This document shows, piece by piece, positions 54,206-63,012 of a DNA stretch of 64,000 bases. Location: assembly GCF_028369295.1 (NCBI RefSeq), contig NZ_JAQMYP010000018.1:62001-126000 (forward strand), written 5' to 3'. A program made the translations under genes and the position numbers. The DNA comes from Streptomyces sp. HD. Lineage in GTDB: Bacteria; Actinomycetota; Actinomycetes; Streptomycetales; Streptomycetaceae. The first letter of the stretch is position 1, and each line of letters starts with the position of its first letter. The notes beneath the pieces were generated by a model. That model ran no database searches, was not told the origin of the DNA, and saw nothing but the letters and a program-made list of their open reading frames with translations.

Positions 54206-55037
54206 TCAGCCGAAGCGTTCGATCCGGATGCGGTCCACCGGCTGACCTGCCGTCACGAGCAGTCGAGAGGCGTGCTCCGCGAACGCGTTGGAGCCACACA
54301 CATAGGCCTCCCACCCACCAGGAGGCTGCTCGGCCAGGAGCGGCGCCACATGTGCGGCGGCCATACGTCCCACGGGCACACCCACCGGCGCGCTCCGCGT
54401 GAACACGGGTGTCGTCTCCGCGCCGTACTCGCGCGCGTAGATCAGCTCCTCGGGGCTGCGCACCGACACCAGCAGCCGCAGCGGAACGTCCAGGCCCCGC
54501 GCCCGGTGGTGCCGCACCATCGACATCAGCGGTACGACGCCGGAGCCGGCGCCGACCAGCAGCGCCGGCCGGTCCCCGGGCCAGGCGAAGAAGCCGCTGA
54601 GCGGGCCGCGGACCTCGACCGTGTCGCCGGGCTCGGCGACCGTGTGGAACCAGCCGGACACCTCACCGCCCTCGACGTGATCCAGGGTCAGTTCGATATG
54701 GCCCGGGTCGTCGGGCGCGGACGCGATCGAGTAGTGGCGTTGGGCCACATAGCCGTCATCCGCGGTCAGCCGGAGCATCAGGTGCTGGCCCGGCAGATGG
54801 CCCGCCCACGCGGGCACCGCGAGACGGAAGGTGGCGGCGCGCGGGGTCTCGCGGCGGACCTCGGTGATCGTGGCGGTCTGCCACACCGCCGCGGTCCGGT
54901 TGCTGACGGCGATCCGGCCGGGCACGGCGAACCGGGTCGGGGGAGCGGAGGTCACGGATGTGGACGCCAGGGATGCGGACGCCACGGACGCGGAGGTCAC
55001 GGCCGTCGCCTCGGGCACCCCGGTCGTCCCAGTTGCC

Positions 55038-55045
<8 letters not shown>
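54206..55045 (-). CDS. FAD/NAD(P)-binding oxidoreductase (ferredoxin-reductase type)
   Basis: 279 residues. A flavin domain with RHYSIAS (RxYS), a nucleotide domain with VGAGSGVVPLMSM and a C-terminal YVCGSNAFAEHASR ending IERFG. The N-terminus is a Ser/Ala/Thr-rich stretch. GTG 55045 overlaps the stop of the molybdenum gene by 8 bp, so it is very probably the electron donor of that enzyme. Confidence 0.9.
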
Positions 55046-55643
<598 letters not shown>

Positions 55644-55712
55644 GCGGGTGGTGCCTCCAGGCCGCCGAAGGCGACGGCCCGCGGGTCGAGCGTGATCGGT
55701 ACGTGCTCATTC

Positions 55713-55725
55713 AACCGTACGGGTT
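55713..55725. promoter_or_regulatory. Palindrome upstream of the molybdenum oxidoreductase
   Basis: AACC-GTACG-GGTT lies 70 bp upstream of the start in a region otherwise without a gene. Confidence 0.25.
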
Positions 55726-55836
55726 ACACGTTCGTTCAATCGTCCCAGTGATCGTTGGGGTAGTGTGGCCGTTCGGTCGGGACGGTCCCGGCGTGCGGAG
55801 TCAGGGAGGTGAGACCCATTACCGCTGTGTCAGGTC

Positions 55837-55916
55837 GGGTGCTCTCATCTCGAATCGGCGCGGATCACCGCCAGTAGGCGACCGCGAGAGCACCCTTCGG
55901 CTTCCGAAAGGCTCTC
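55837..55916 (+). promoter_or_regulatory. Structured 5' leader with mutually exclusive stems
   Basis: GGGTGCTCTC (55837-55846) pairs exactly with GAGAGCACCC (55886-55895), enclosing small hairpins. GAGAGC can instead pair with GCTCTC (55911-55916), next to TTCGG/CCGAA; this second stem ends 7 nt before the methyltransferase ATG, where no ribosome-binding site is visible. The layout resembles an attenuator or riboswitch. Confidence 0.4.
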
Positions 55917-55923
55917 GGCTCCC

Positions 55924-56751
55924 ATGCCCCCCTTCTCTTCTTCCTCGCCGTCACCCGCGTCCCCCTCGCCGCTCTCCCACGACGCCGTGGTGACCGCCCT
56001 CCGCTCCGCCGGCTGTGTCTTCGCCGAGGACGAGGCCCGGTTGATCCTGGCCGCCGCCCGCACCCCGGCCGAGCTGGCCGCCATGGTGAACCGCCGCGTC
56101 ACCGGTCTGCCCCTCGAACTCGTCCTCGGCTGGGCCGAGTTCCACGGGCTGCGCATAGCCGTGGAACCCGGCCTCTTCGTACCCCGCCGCCGTACCGAGT
56201 TCCTGGTCGAGCAGGCCCTCGCCGTCGCACCGGACGCATCCGTGGTCGTGGACCTGTGCTGCGGTTCGGGCGCGGTCGGCGTGGCCCTGGCGGCCGCGCT
56301 CGGCTCACGCGGCCGGATCGAGCTGCACGCGGCCGACATCGACCCGGCGGCAGTGCGCTGCGCCCGCCGCAACGTGGCTCCCTACAGCGGTGAGGTCCAC
56401 CTGGGCGACCTGTTCGAGCCACTGCCCGACAGCCTGCGCGGCCGCGTCGGCATCCTCGCGGCGAACGTGCCGTACGTGCCCACCGACGAGGTCGGCCTCC
56501 TGCCCGCGGAGGCCCGCGACCACGAGCCCCGTGTCGCGCTCGACGGCGGTCCGGACGGCTTGGACGTGCTGCGCCGGGTCGCCGCCGAGGCGCCCCGGTG
56601 GCTGGCGCCGGGCGGCTGTCTGCTGGTCGAGACGAGTGAACGCCAGGCGCCGAAGGCCCTGGAAGCCTTCACCGGCAGTGGACTGTCGGCACGTGTGGTC
56701 GCGTCGGAGGAGCTGTACGCGAATGTCGTGATCGGCCTCAACCAGCCCTGA
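55924..56751 (+). CDS. PrmC/HemK-like N5-glutamine methyltransferase
   Basis: 275 residues. An N-terminal helical domain is followed by a Rossmann methyltransferase with VVDLCCGSGAVGVALAA and ANVPYVP, a variant of the NPPY motif that grips the target glutamine. The family methylates release factors; this paralogue may act on another protein. ATG 55924 lacks a Shine-Dalgarno and sits behind the structured leader. Confidence 0.85.
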   Translation: MPPFSSSSPSPASPSPLSHDAVVTALRSAGCVFAEDEARLILAAARTPAELAAMVNRRVTGLPLELVLGWAEFHGLRIAVEPGLFVPRRRTEFLVEQALAVAPDASVVVDLCCGSGAVGVALAAALGSRGRIELHAADIDPAAVRCARRNVAPYSGEVHLGDLFEPLPDSLRGRVGILAANVPYVPTDEVGLLPAEARDHEPRVALDGGPDGLDVLRRVAAEAPRWLAPGGCLLVETSERQAPKALEAFTGSGLSARVVASEELYANVVIGLNQP

Positions 56752-56796
56752 GGGCCACCTCGCTCAGGGCTGGTCGCCGCCTCCACCAGCCCTGAG
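56742..56796. terminator. Overlapping hairpins between convergent genes
   Basis: CCAGCCCTGAG (56742-56752) pairs with CTCAGGGCTGG (56763-56773), which can also pair with a second CCAGCCCTGAG (56786-56796). The methyltransferase stop codon is in the first arm. Likely a terminator for one or both strands. Confidence 0.65.
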
Positions 56797-56838
56797 CGAG
56801 GGCTCAGCCGGCTCAGCCCACGGCCCCATCCAGCCCGA

Positions 56839-57597
56839 TCAGGTCGCCGCGCCGCTCTTCGAAGGGCTCGCAGAGGGGGCGGGGTTCCGCCAGTCCCAGT
56901 GGCGCGGTCCGGGGAACTTGTCCCGCCGGCCGCCCGGCCCCCGGTCCCCGTCCCTGCCCTTCGGCTTCCACTCGTCCCAGTTGCCCGAGAACAGACGGGA
57001 GGCCGTCCTGGTGTCGTCGTCGGACCGTGTGCCGACGACGAAGATGTCCTCGCCCTTCTTGAGGGCCTCGGTGCCGGAGCCCTTGTCGCCGTCATGGCGC
57101 ACGGTCGTGTCCGAGCCGACGGTCCATGTCCACGAGGTGCCGTCCTCGCTCTTGACGGTGACCTGGTCGCCGTCCACCTTCGCGATGGTGCCGCGTTGCC
57201 AGATCCGTACGATCCACTCGCCGCTGCCGGGGTCCTCGACGGTCGCCTCGCCGTGCACGCCGCCCCCGCCGAGGCCGAACATGCCGTGGCCGTGTCGGCC
57301 GCCGGGCCCGTCCGGGGACGGTGACGCCGACGCCGGTCCGGTGGCCGAGGGCGAGGTCCCGGAGTCCGAGCCCGAGGCAGACGCCGCGTAGGCGACCGTA
57401 CCGCCGAGGGCCAGGACGGCGACCGTGGCCGTCGCGGTCACCGCCCGCGCCCGGACGGAACGCCCCTGCCACAGCCCGCGCAGCGCAGCACTCCGGGTGT
57501 GCTCCCGCTCCGGGCCGCCCGGTCCCGTGAGGACCTCGAATTCCGCGTCGGCCGGCTCCGCGCCGGCGTGGTGTCCCTGATCCGGATCGTGTGTCAC
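56839..57597 (-). CDS. Single-pass membrane protein with DUF5666-like domain
   Basis: 252 residues. A cytoplasmic N-terminus leads to a helix (ATVAVLALGGTVAYAASA), a Ser/Gly-rich linker with a HGHGMFGLGGGG stretch and an extracytoplasmic beta domain (GTIAKVDGDQVTVKSEDGT, ALKKGEDIFVVG). The tail is charged and Pro-rich. Function unknown. GTG 57597 has GGGAG upstream. Confidence 0.8.
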   Translation of the reverse strand: MTHDPDQGHHAGAEPADAEFEVLTGPGGPEREHTRSAALRGLWQGRSVRARAVTATATVAVLALGGTVAYAASASGSDSGTSPSATGPASASPSPDGPGGRHGHGMFGLGGGGVHGEATVEDPGSGEWIVRIWQRGTIAKVDGDQVTVKSEDGTSWTWTVGSDTTVRHDGDKGSGTEALKKGEDIFVVGTRSDDDTRTASRLFSGNWDEWKPKGRDGDRGPGGRRDKFPGPRHWDWRNPAPSASPSKSGAAT

Positions 57598-57722
57598 CGC
57601 TCGCTCCCGTCGGTCACGGCACCCGGCATCCCCATGCCATGCCTTGCTGTGATTGTGGGTGGCGGACGGTAAGGAACAAGTAATCAGTTGCTGTGAATTC
57701 GGGCGCCCGTCCCACCCGCCTG

Positions 57723-59834
57723 TCAACTCGGCGTCAACACCCGCGCGATGAGCAGTGCCACGTCGTCGGAGTTGTCCGGCTGGTGCAGCGTGCGCAGGAG
57801 GAGGTCGCAGCACTCCTCCAGGGGGCGGTCGGGGTCGTCGAGGAGCTCCAGGAGGGCGTCGAGGCGCTCGTCCAGCGGGTGTTGGCGGGTCTCGACGAGG
57901 CCGTCCGTGTAGAACACCAACTGGTCGCCGGGCAGGAGGTCGATCGTCGTCGTGGAGAAGGCGACGCCGCCCACGCCCAGCGGTGCACCGGTGGGCAGTT
58001 CGAGAAGTTCCGGGGGCCGGCCGGGGTGGACGCGGACGGGCGGCAGATGGCCGGCGTTGGCGATCCGGCACTGCCGCAGCTTCGGGTCGTGGACGGCGTA
58101 GACGCAGGTGGCGATGGAGTGGTCGAGACCCTCGGTGATCTTGTCGAGGTGTTCCAGGAGGCGGGTCGGTTCGAGGTCGAGGGAGGCCAGGGTGTGCGTC
58201 GCGGTGCGCAGCCGGCCCATGGTCGTGGCGGCGTCGATGCCGCTGCCCATCACATCGCCGACGACCAGCGCGGTCTTGCCGTCCTCCAGCGGGATCACGT
58301 CGAACCAGTCGCCGCCGACCTCGGCGCTGGCACCCGCCGGCTGGTAGCGGGAGGCGACCTCCAGGCCGCCGGTCACCGCGGGGTGGCTGGGCAGCAGACT
58401 GCGCTGCAGGGTGAGGGCGGTGTCGCGGGCGTTCTGGTACCAGCGGGCGTTGTCGATCTGCACGGCCGCACGGGCGGCCAGTTCACGGGCGAGCAGCAGA
58501 TCGTCCTCGCTGAACGGCAGCGGATTGCGGGTGCGCTTGAGGTCGAGGGCGCCGAGCACCTCGCCGCGCGCGATCAGCGGCACCGCCAGATACGAGTGCA
58601 CGCCCGCACGGCCCAGCTGTACGGCGGCCTCGGGGGAGCGGGCGATCCGCGGCAGGTCCTCTTCCTGGACGTGCGCCACCATGACGGGACTGGCGGTGCG
58701 CACACACTCGGTGACCAGGCGGTCCGGGCCGTAGCGGGTGACGTGCCCGGGCGGGTCGGCGGCGCTCAGGGCCTCCGTGGCGTGGTCGGCCTGGACGGCC
58801 AGGGCGCGGATCACGGCCGGCTCGGTGGGCCCGAGACTGCTGCGTCTGCCCTCCACCACGGCTTCCAGCAGATCCACGGCCGCCACGTCGGCGAGCTCGG
58901 GCACGGCGACGTCGGCGAGCTCGCGTGCCGTGCGGTCCAGCTCCAGCGTGGTGCCGATCCGTGCGGAGGCGTCGGCGATGAGGGCGAGGCGCCGCCGTGC
59001 CGACTCGGCCTCGACGGCTGCCTGGTGCTGCTCGGTGATGTCCACGGCCATGCCGGCCACGCCCAGCACGGTCCCCGCGGTGTCCTCCAGCCGGTAGAGC
59101 GAGATGGTCCAGAAGTGCTCCCGGTCCGGGTCGGCCGGGGTCCGGCCCACGATGCGATGGTTGATCAGCGGATCACCGGTCCGCAGTACGTCGCGCAGGA
59201 CCGCCTCGATGGCGTCCGCGTCGACGCCCGGAAGCAGCTCACGCGGCGTACGGCCGATGTGGTCCTCGGCGGGAATGCCGTTCAGCTGAGCCAGCGCCGG
59301 GTTCACCGAGACGTACCGGAGCTCGGTGTCGAGGACGGCCAGACCGACCGGGGCCTGCGCGATCGTCCGCGTCGACAGCGCCACGTCCCGCTCCAGGCGC
59401 CGGACCGTCGTCTGGTCGGCGCACAGGCCCAGCGCGTAGACGTCGCCCTCGTCGTCGAGCAGCCGCATGTTGCGGAACTCCACCAGCCGGGTGCTTCCGT
59501 CCTTGCGCCGGATGGGGAAGGCGCCGGCCCAGCCCTCACCGGTCTCCATGACGTCGGAGAACAGCTTGACGACCAGGTCCAGGTGCTGTTCGTGGACCAT
59601 GATCCGGGCGGCGTACTGGCCCAGCGCCTCGTGCGCCGGATAGCCGAACAGGTCCTCGGCCTGGGGGCTCCACAGCACGATGCGCCCCTCGACGTCGAGC
59701 ACCACCGAGGCCATGCCCAGCACGTCGAGCAGCCCGCTCGGCCCGATCGGGCCGCGGGCGGGCTCGCCGTTCTGGCCCATCGGCCCGCGTGCCGGCTCGT
59801 GGCCCTCGGGCACGGGACGTTCGGCTGCAGACAT
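57723..59834 (-). CDS. PAS-PAS-GAF-SpoIIE protein phosphatase
   Basis: 703 residues. Two PAS domains (about 30-150 and 155-285), a GAF domain (about 300-455) and a C-terminal PP2C/SpoIIE phosphatase with metal motifs GGDWFD, VGDVMGSGIDAA and LVFYTDGLVE. Such proteins dephosphorylate anti-sigma-factor antagonists and so switch on stress sigma factors. No partner genes are adjacent. ATG 59834 with GTGGG upstream; GTG 59843 is possible. Confidence 0.9.
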   Translation of the reverse strand: MSAAERPVPEGHEPARGPMGQNGEPARGPIGPSGLLDVLGMASVVLDVEGRIVLWSPQAEDLFGYPAHEALGQYAARIMVHEQHLDLVVKLFSDVMETGEGWAGAFPIRRKDGSTRLVEFRNMRLLDDEGDVYALGLCADQTTVRRLERDVALSTRTIAQAPVGLAVLDTELRYVSVNPALAQLNGIPAEDHIGRTPRELLPGVDADAIEAVLRDVLRTGDPLINHRIVGRTPADPDREHFWTISLYRLEDTAGTVLGVAGMAVDITEQHQAAVEAESARRRLALIADASARIGTTLELDRTARELADVAVPELADVAAVDLLEAVVEGRRSSLGPTEPAVIRALAVQADHATEALSAADPPGHVTRYGPDRLVTECVRTASPVMVAHVQEEDLPRIARSPEAAVQLGRAGVHSYLAVPLIARGEVLGALDLKRTRNPLPFSEDDLLLARELAARAAVQIDNARWYQNARDTALTLQRSLLPSHPAVTGGLEVASRYQPAGASAEVGGDWFDVIPLEDGKTALVVGDVMGSGIDAATTMGRLRTATHTLASLDLEPTRLLEHLDKITEGLDHSIATCVYAVHDPKLRQCRIANAGHLPPVRVHPGRPPELLELPTGAPLGVGGVAFSTTTIDLLPGDQLVFYTDGLVETRQHPLDERLDALLELLDDPDRPLEECCDLLLRTLHQPDNSDDVALLIARVLTPS

Positions 59835-60114
59835 CCCACGCACCGCCTTCGCCCATCCTCACGGCACGCCGTTCCCCCGTGCCGACTCCCCTAGTTCTAC
59901 CGCGTTCAAGCGTCTCTGGGCCCCCTTGGTCGTTCACCTCCACCATCCCTCAACACGGCGGAGAACGTCCGCCGAAGCCGGCTCCGGGCCACATGACTGT
60001 GGCCGATCAGACGGCACCCGTTCGCCTGTTTGGTCTGTACATGACTACGTAGGGCCGCCAAACTGTCCGCCGACACACCCCCACCCGCGCACTCACCCCC
60101 AAGGAGTCGCCCCC

Positions 60115-60987
60115 ATGGCCCTGCGCGCCCGGCAACGTTGTCATACAGCTCTGACCGGCCTCGTCGCCCTCGCCTCCGCCGCCGTGCTGTCCACCGCGAC
60201 GCCCGCGCAGGCCGCCGACACCTGGACGGAGGTGGGCTCGGACCGCGCCGACCCGCTCACCGAGAGCCAGGGCCTGGCCTCCGTCGAGGTCCCGGCGAAC
60301 AGCCCCAACCGCTACACCGGCATCGGCACCATTCCCATCTCGGTCAGCAGCCGCGGCTGGAACCATGTGGGCGACCCCGACGCCTCCTACAACGGCTACT
60401 ACGTCGAGCCGTACCAGGCGGACTCGGGCACGGCGAAGATGTTCCGGGTGCAGGCGCCGGACGGGACCTGGTCGGAGTACGTCCACACGCTGGGTTCCGG
60501 GGAGGCGCTGAACAACTCCTTCGCCGCCATCGCACCCGGCGGTCAGTGGATGGTCTCGGGCGAGTGGGGCACCATGACCCGCCTGCTGGTCCACCCGACC
60601 CCCGGCGTCAACCCCGCCACCTCGCCCTCGGCGAATCTGCCCTGGACCTCCAGCATCCGGCTGGACCACGCCGTCCGGGACATCCAGGGCTGTGACTTCA
60701 CCGGCGCCAAGACCCTGCTGTGCTCCTCCGACGACCCGGCGGGCACCCTCTTCGGCATGACCAAGCCGCTGCTCCAGATCGACCTCTCCGCGGAGCCCGG
60801 CTCGTCCGACGTGACCGGCCATGTCACCGCCCTGCGCCGGCTCCCGCTGCGCAGCTCCTGCTCCGGCGACCACGAGACCGAGGGCATCGACTACGACCGC
60901 CGTACCGGCACCCTGCGGGTGATCGTCATCTCGCCGGGCTTCTGTGTGCTGACCGACAGCAAGACGTACCGGTTCACGCGGAGCTGA
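60115..60987 (+). CDS. Secreted protein of unknown function
   Basis: 290 residues. A Sec signal peptide (about 1-33, ending AQA) precedes a beta-rich domain with two Cys pairs (DIQGCDFTGAKTLLCSS, LRSSCSGDHETEG), as expected outside the cell. I do not recognise the family. ATG 60115 has AAGGAG upstream. Confidence 0.8.
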   Translation: MALRARQRCHTALTGLVALASAAVLSTATPAQAADTWTEVGSDRADPLTESQGLASVEVPANSPNRYTGIGTIPISVSSRGWNHVGDPDASYNGYYVEPYQADSGTAKMFRVQAPDGTWSEYVHTLGSGEALNNSFAAIAPGGQWMVSGEWGTMTRLLVHPTPGVNPATSPSANLPWTSSIRLDHAVRDIQGCDFTGAKTLLCSSDDPAGTLFGMTKPLLQIDLSAEPGSSDVTGHVTALRRLPLRSSCSGDHETEGIDYDRRTGTLRVIVISPGFCVLTDSKTYRFTRS

Positions 60988-61122
60988 GCGCGCCGGTCAG
61001 CGGCGCGGACGGGGCGGCTCCGCCGGTAGTGCTCCGGCGCGGGTGGTGCTTTTCTTGGGTTGGGGTCCGGTTCCGCGGGCTACCCGTGGTACCGCGGTGC
61101 GGCCACGAGAGGAGCGATCACG

Positions 61123-61500
61123 ATGGGTCGTGAACGACTGCACGAGGAGCCCGTGTCCGTCGAGATCAGCGGATGCAGCAAGGAAGACGCCCGGATCGTG
61201 TTCGACGCGCTGTGCACGTGCTTCGAGTCCGACCGGGGCCCCGAGGACGTGCCGCAGCAGCTCCATGAGACCCGCCCGATGGTGTGGCTCGGCACGTTCG
61301 AGGTGACGGACGCGCACGAGTGCCCGGCGCCCGCCCGGCTCTCGGCGGCCGTCGAGGCGGACGCACAGGGCGGCTACTGGGCCATCGAACGGCTCCGTAC
61401 GACGCTGGACTCCCTGTTCACGGTCCACGACCTGGCCTCGGCCTCGGGCGACCAGGAGCGGGAGCTGCACGTGGTGCTGAGGAGCCGCCCCGGCCTCTGA
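61123..61500 (+). CDS. Conserved hypothetical protein
   Basis: 125 residues, soluble, rich in Glu and Asp. SVEISGCSKEDARIVFDALC and the ending LHVVLRSRPGL suggest a small alpha/beta fold. ATG 61123 has GAGGAG upstream. No family recognised. Confidence 0.7.
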   Translation: MGRERLHEEPVSVEISGCSKEDARIVFDALCTCFESDRGPEDVPQQLHETRPMVWLGTFEVTDAHECPAPARLSAAVEADAQGGYWAIERLRTTLDSLFTVHDLASASGDQERELHVVLRSRPGL

Positions 61501-61540
61501 CGGCCGAGCCCGGCAAGGGCGGCTCGGCAAGGGCTGTCGG

Positions 61541-62731
61541 TCAGGGCGAGCCCGGTGAGGGCGAACTCGGCGAGGAAGAGCCCAGCAGGCCGAGTACGGC
61601 ACGCCGGTAGACGGCGTGGACAGCGGGCAGGTCCGCGAGACAGGCCCGCTCGTCCACGCCGTGCAGGCCCGCGTACCGAACTCCGAAACCCGCCGTCGCA
61701 GGGATGCCCTCGCCGGCGAGCAGATTGCCGATGTTCGACGGGCCGGCGGTCTTCGGTCGGACAGTGAGGCCCTCCCGCGAGGCGGCCTCCAGCAGGGCAG
61801 CGGCCGGCTGCTGGTCCCCGGCCAGCCGATACGGCGGCCAGGCGGCCACCGGGGTGATCAGGGTCGGCCGTGGCACCGGCACCCGCACGTCCAGCTCGCC
61901 CACCGCCCCGCGCACCAGCCGCTCGGCGTCGACGGCGTCGAAGCCCGGCGTCGTACGGACGTCGACGCCCAGCTCGCACAGGTCGGGCACGACCGAGAAG
62001 CCCTGACCACCGTGGCAGGAGGTCACCGTCAGCTTCGGCGGCAACGGGAACTCCCCGTCCGAGTCCGGGAGTTCGGCCTCCTCCAGGAGCCGTACGAGAT
62101 GCGCCGCGCGAGAGACGGCACCCGGCGTGGTGGCACGCGACCCCGAGTGACCCGCCGCCGCGTGCACCGCGATCGTGGCCCGCCACAGGCCCCGCCCACC
62201 GACCACAACCTCGTCGAGCCCCGGGTAGCCGATCATCACCCCGGCCGGACGGACCGCCTCCGCATCGGCCAGGTACGCGCGAGCCCCGCCGAAGCCACCC
62301 GTGTGCTCATCGACGTCGAGCAGCACCGCCAGCCCGCCGTGCAGGTCACCGGCCCGGCCGTGCAACTCGGCCGCGATGCCGCAGAACATCGCCGCGGCGA
62401 GCTTGGAGTCCGCCGCGCCCCTGCCGCGCAGCCAGCCGTCCACGACCTCGCCGCAGTCCGGAGGAAACGTCCAGGCGGCCTCGTCGCCGTACGGCGCGGT
62501 GTCCACACAGGCGTCCAGCGCCCACCAGGGACCGGGGCGACTGCCGGTGATCTGGATCAGCAGGCCGACGACGGCGCCCTGATCGCCGCAGAGACGTCGA
62601 TACGGCAGCTCACGCTCCGCGAGCCAGTCCACCAGGACGCCGAGGACGGGGCCGTAGTCGTCGATCCCGGCCCGGCTGGGGCAGCGGATCAGCCGTTGGG
62701 CGAGGTCGATGATGTCGGCGTGTGGGGTCAT
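61541..62731 (-). CDS. M20-family metallopeptidase homologue with altered metal site
   Basis: 396 residues with the M20 catalytic and dimerisation domains (VVGGRGLWRATIAVHAA). The first zinc ligand His is Cys75 (ALDACVDT), Asp77 and Asp108 are kept, and the Glu-Glu pair is Glu142-His143; the GEP ligand is GYP (Tyr169), while the final His in AGLHGVDE remains. Family members are deacylases or aminopeptidases. The site may use another metal or have lost activity. ATG 62731 is the family start. Confidence 0.85.
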   Translation of the reverse strand: MTPHADIIDLAQRLIRCPSRAGIDDYGPVLGVLVDWLAERELPYRRLCGDQGAVVGLLIQITGSRPGPWWALDACVDTAPYGDEAAWTFPPDCGEVVDGWLRGRGAADSKLAAAMFCGIAAELHGRAGDLHGGLAVLLDVDEHTGGFGGARAYLADAEAVRPAGVMIGYPGLDEVVVGGRGLWRATIAVHAAAGHSGSRATTPGAVSRAAHLVRLLEEAELPDSDGEFPLPPKLTVTSCHGGQGFSVVPDLCELGVDVRTTPGFDAVDAERLVRGAVGELDVRVPVPRPTLITPVAAWPPYRLAGDQQPAAALLEAASREGLTVRPKTAGPSNIGNLLAGEGIPATAGFGVRYAGLHGVDERACLADLPAVHAVYRRAVLGLLGSSSPSSPSPGSP

Positions 62732-62780
62732 GGGATCACTGTGCCCGAAGCCGGATGCAGGGGTGGGCTGTGACCGGGTG

Positions 62781-62900
62781 GCGGCTGCGGGTGCATGGGG
62801 GCTGGTCGCGCAGTTCCCCGCGCCCCTGGAGGTACGTCCGCCGCACGTCCTCAAGGGGCGCGGGGAACTGCGCGAGCAACCACCCGCGACCCGCAGCCGC
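62781..62900. repeat. Dispersed Streptomyces intergenic palindrome, full copy
   Basis: An exact 22-bp inverted repeat (62806-62827 and 62854-62875) nested in an outer exact 12-bp pair (62781-62792 and 62889-62900). Transcribed, it would form a long hairpin. The left arm matches 28446-28492. Confidence 0.8.
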
Positions 62901-62939
62901 CCGGAGGCCTGAGTGGTCCGTGTCACCCCACTGCGATTG

Positions 62940-62953
62940 TGCAACTAGTTGCA
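62940..62953. promoter_or_regulatory. Candidate MarR operator in the reductase promoter
   Basis: Perfect palindrome TGCAACTAGTTGCA. It overlaps the -35 box of the promoter at 62949 and repeats, with one extra base, the site beside the MarR gene at 17413. Confidence 0.65.
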
Positions 62954-62978
62954 TAAAGCCTTCGCGGTCCTCTACAAC
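62949..62978 (+). promoter_or_regulatory. Sigma70-type promoter of the reductase gene
   Basis: TTGCAT (62949-62954), 18-bp spacer, TACAAC (62973-62978), 34 bp before the ATG. Confidence 0.5.
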
Positions 62979-63012
62979 TACGTCAGGCACGAAACCCGCA
63001 CGGAGGGGCCCG

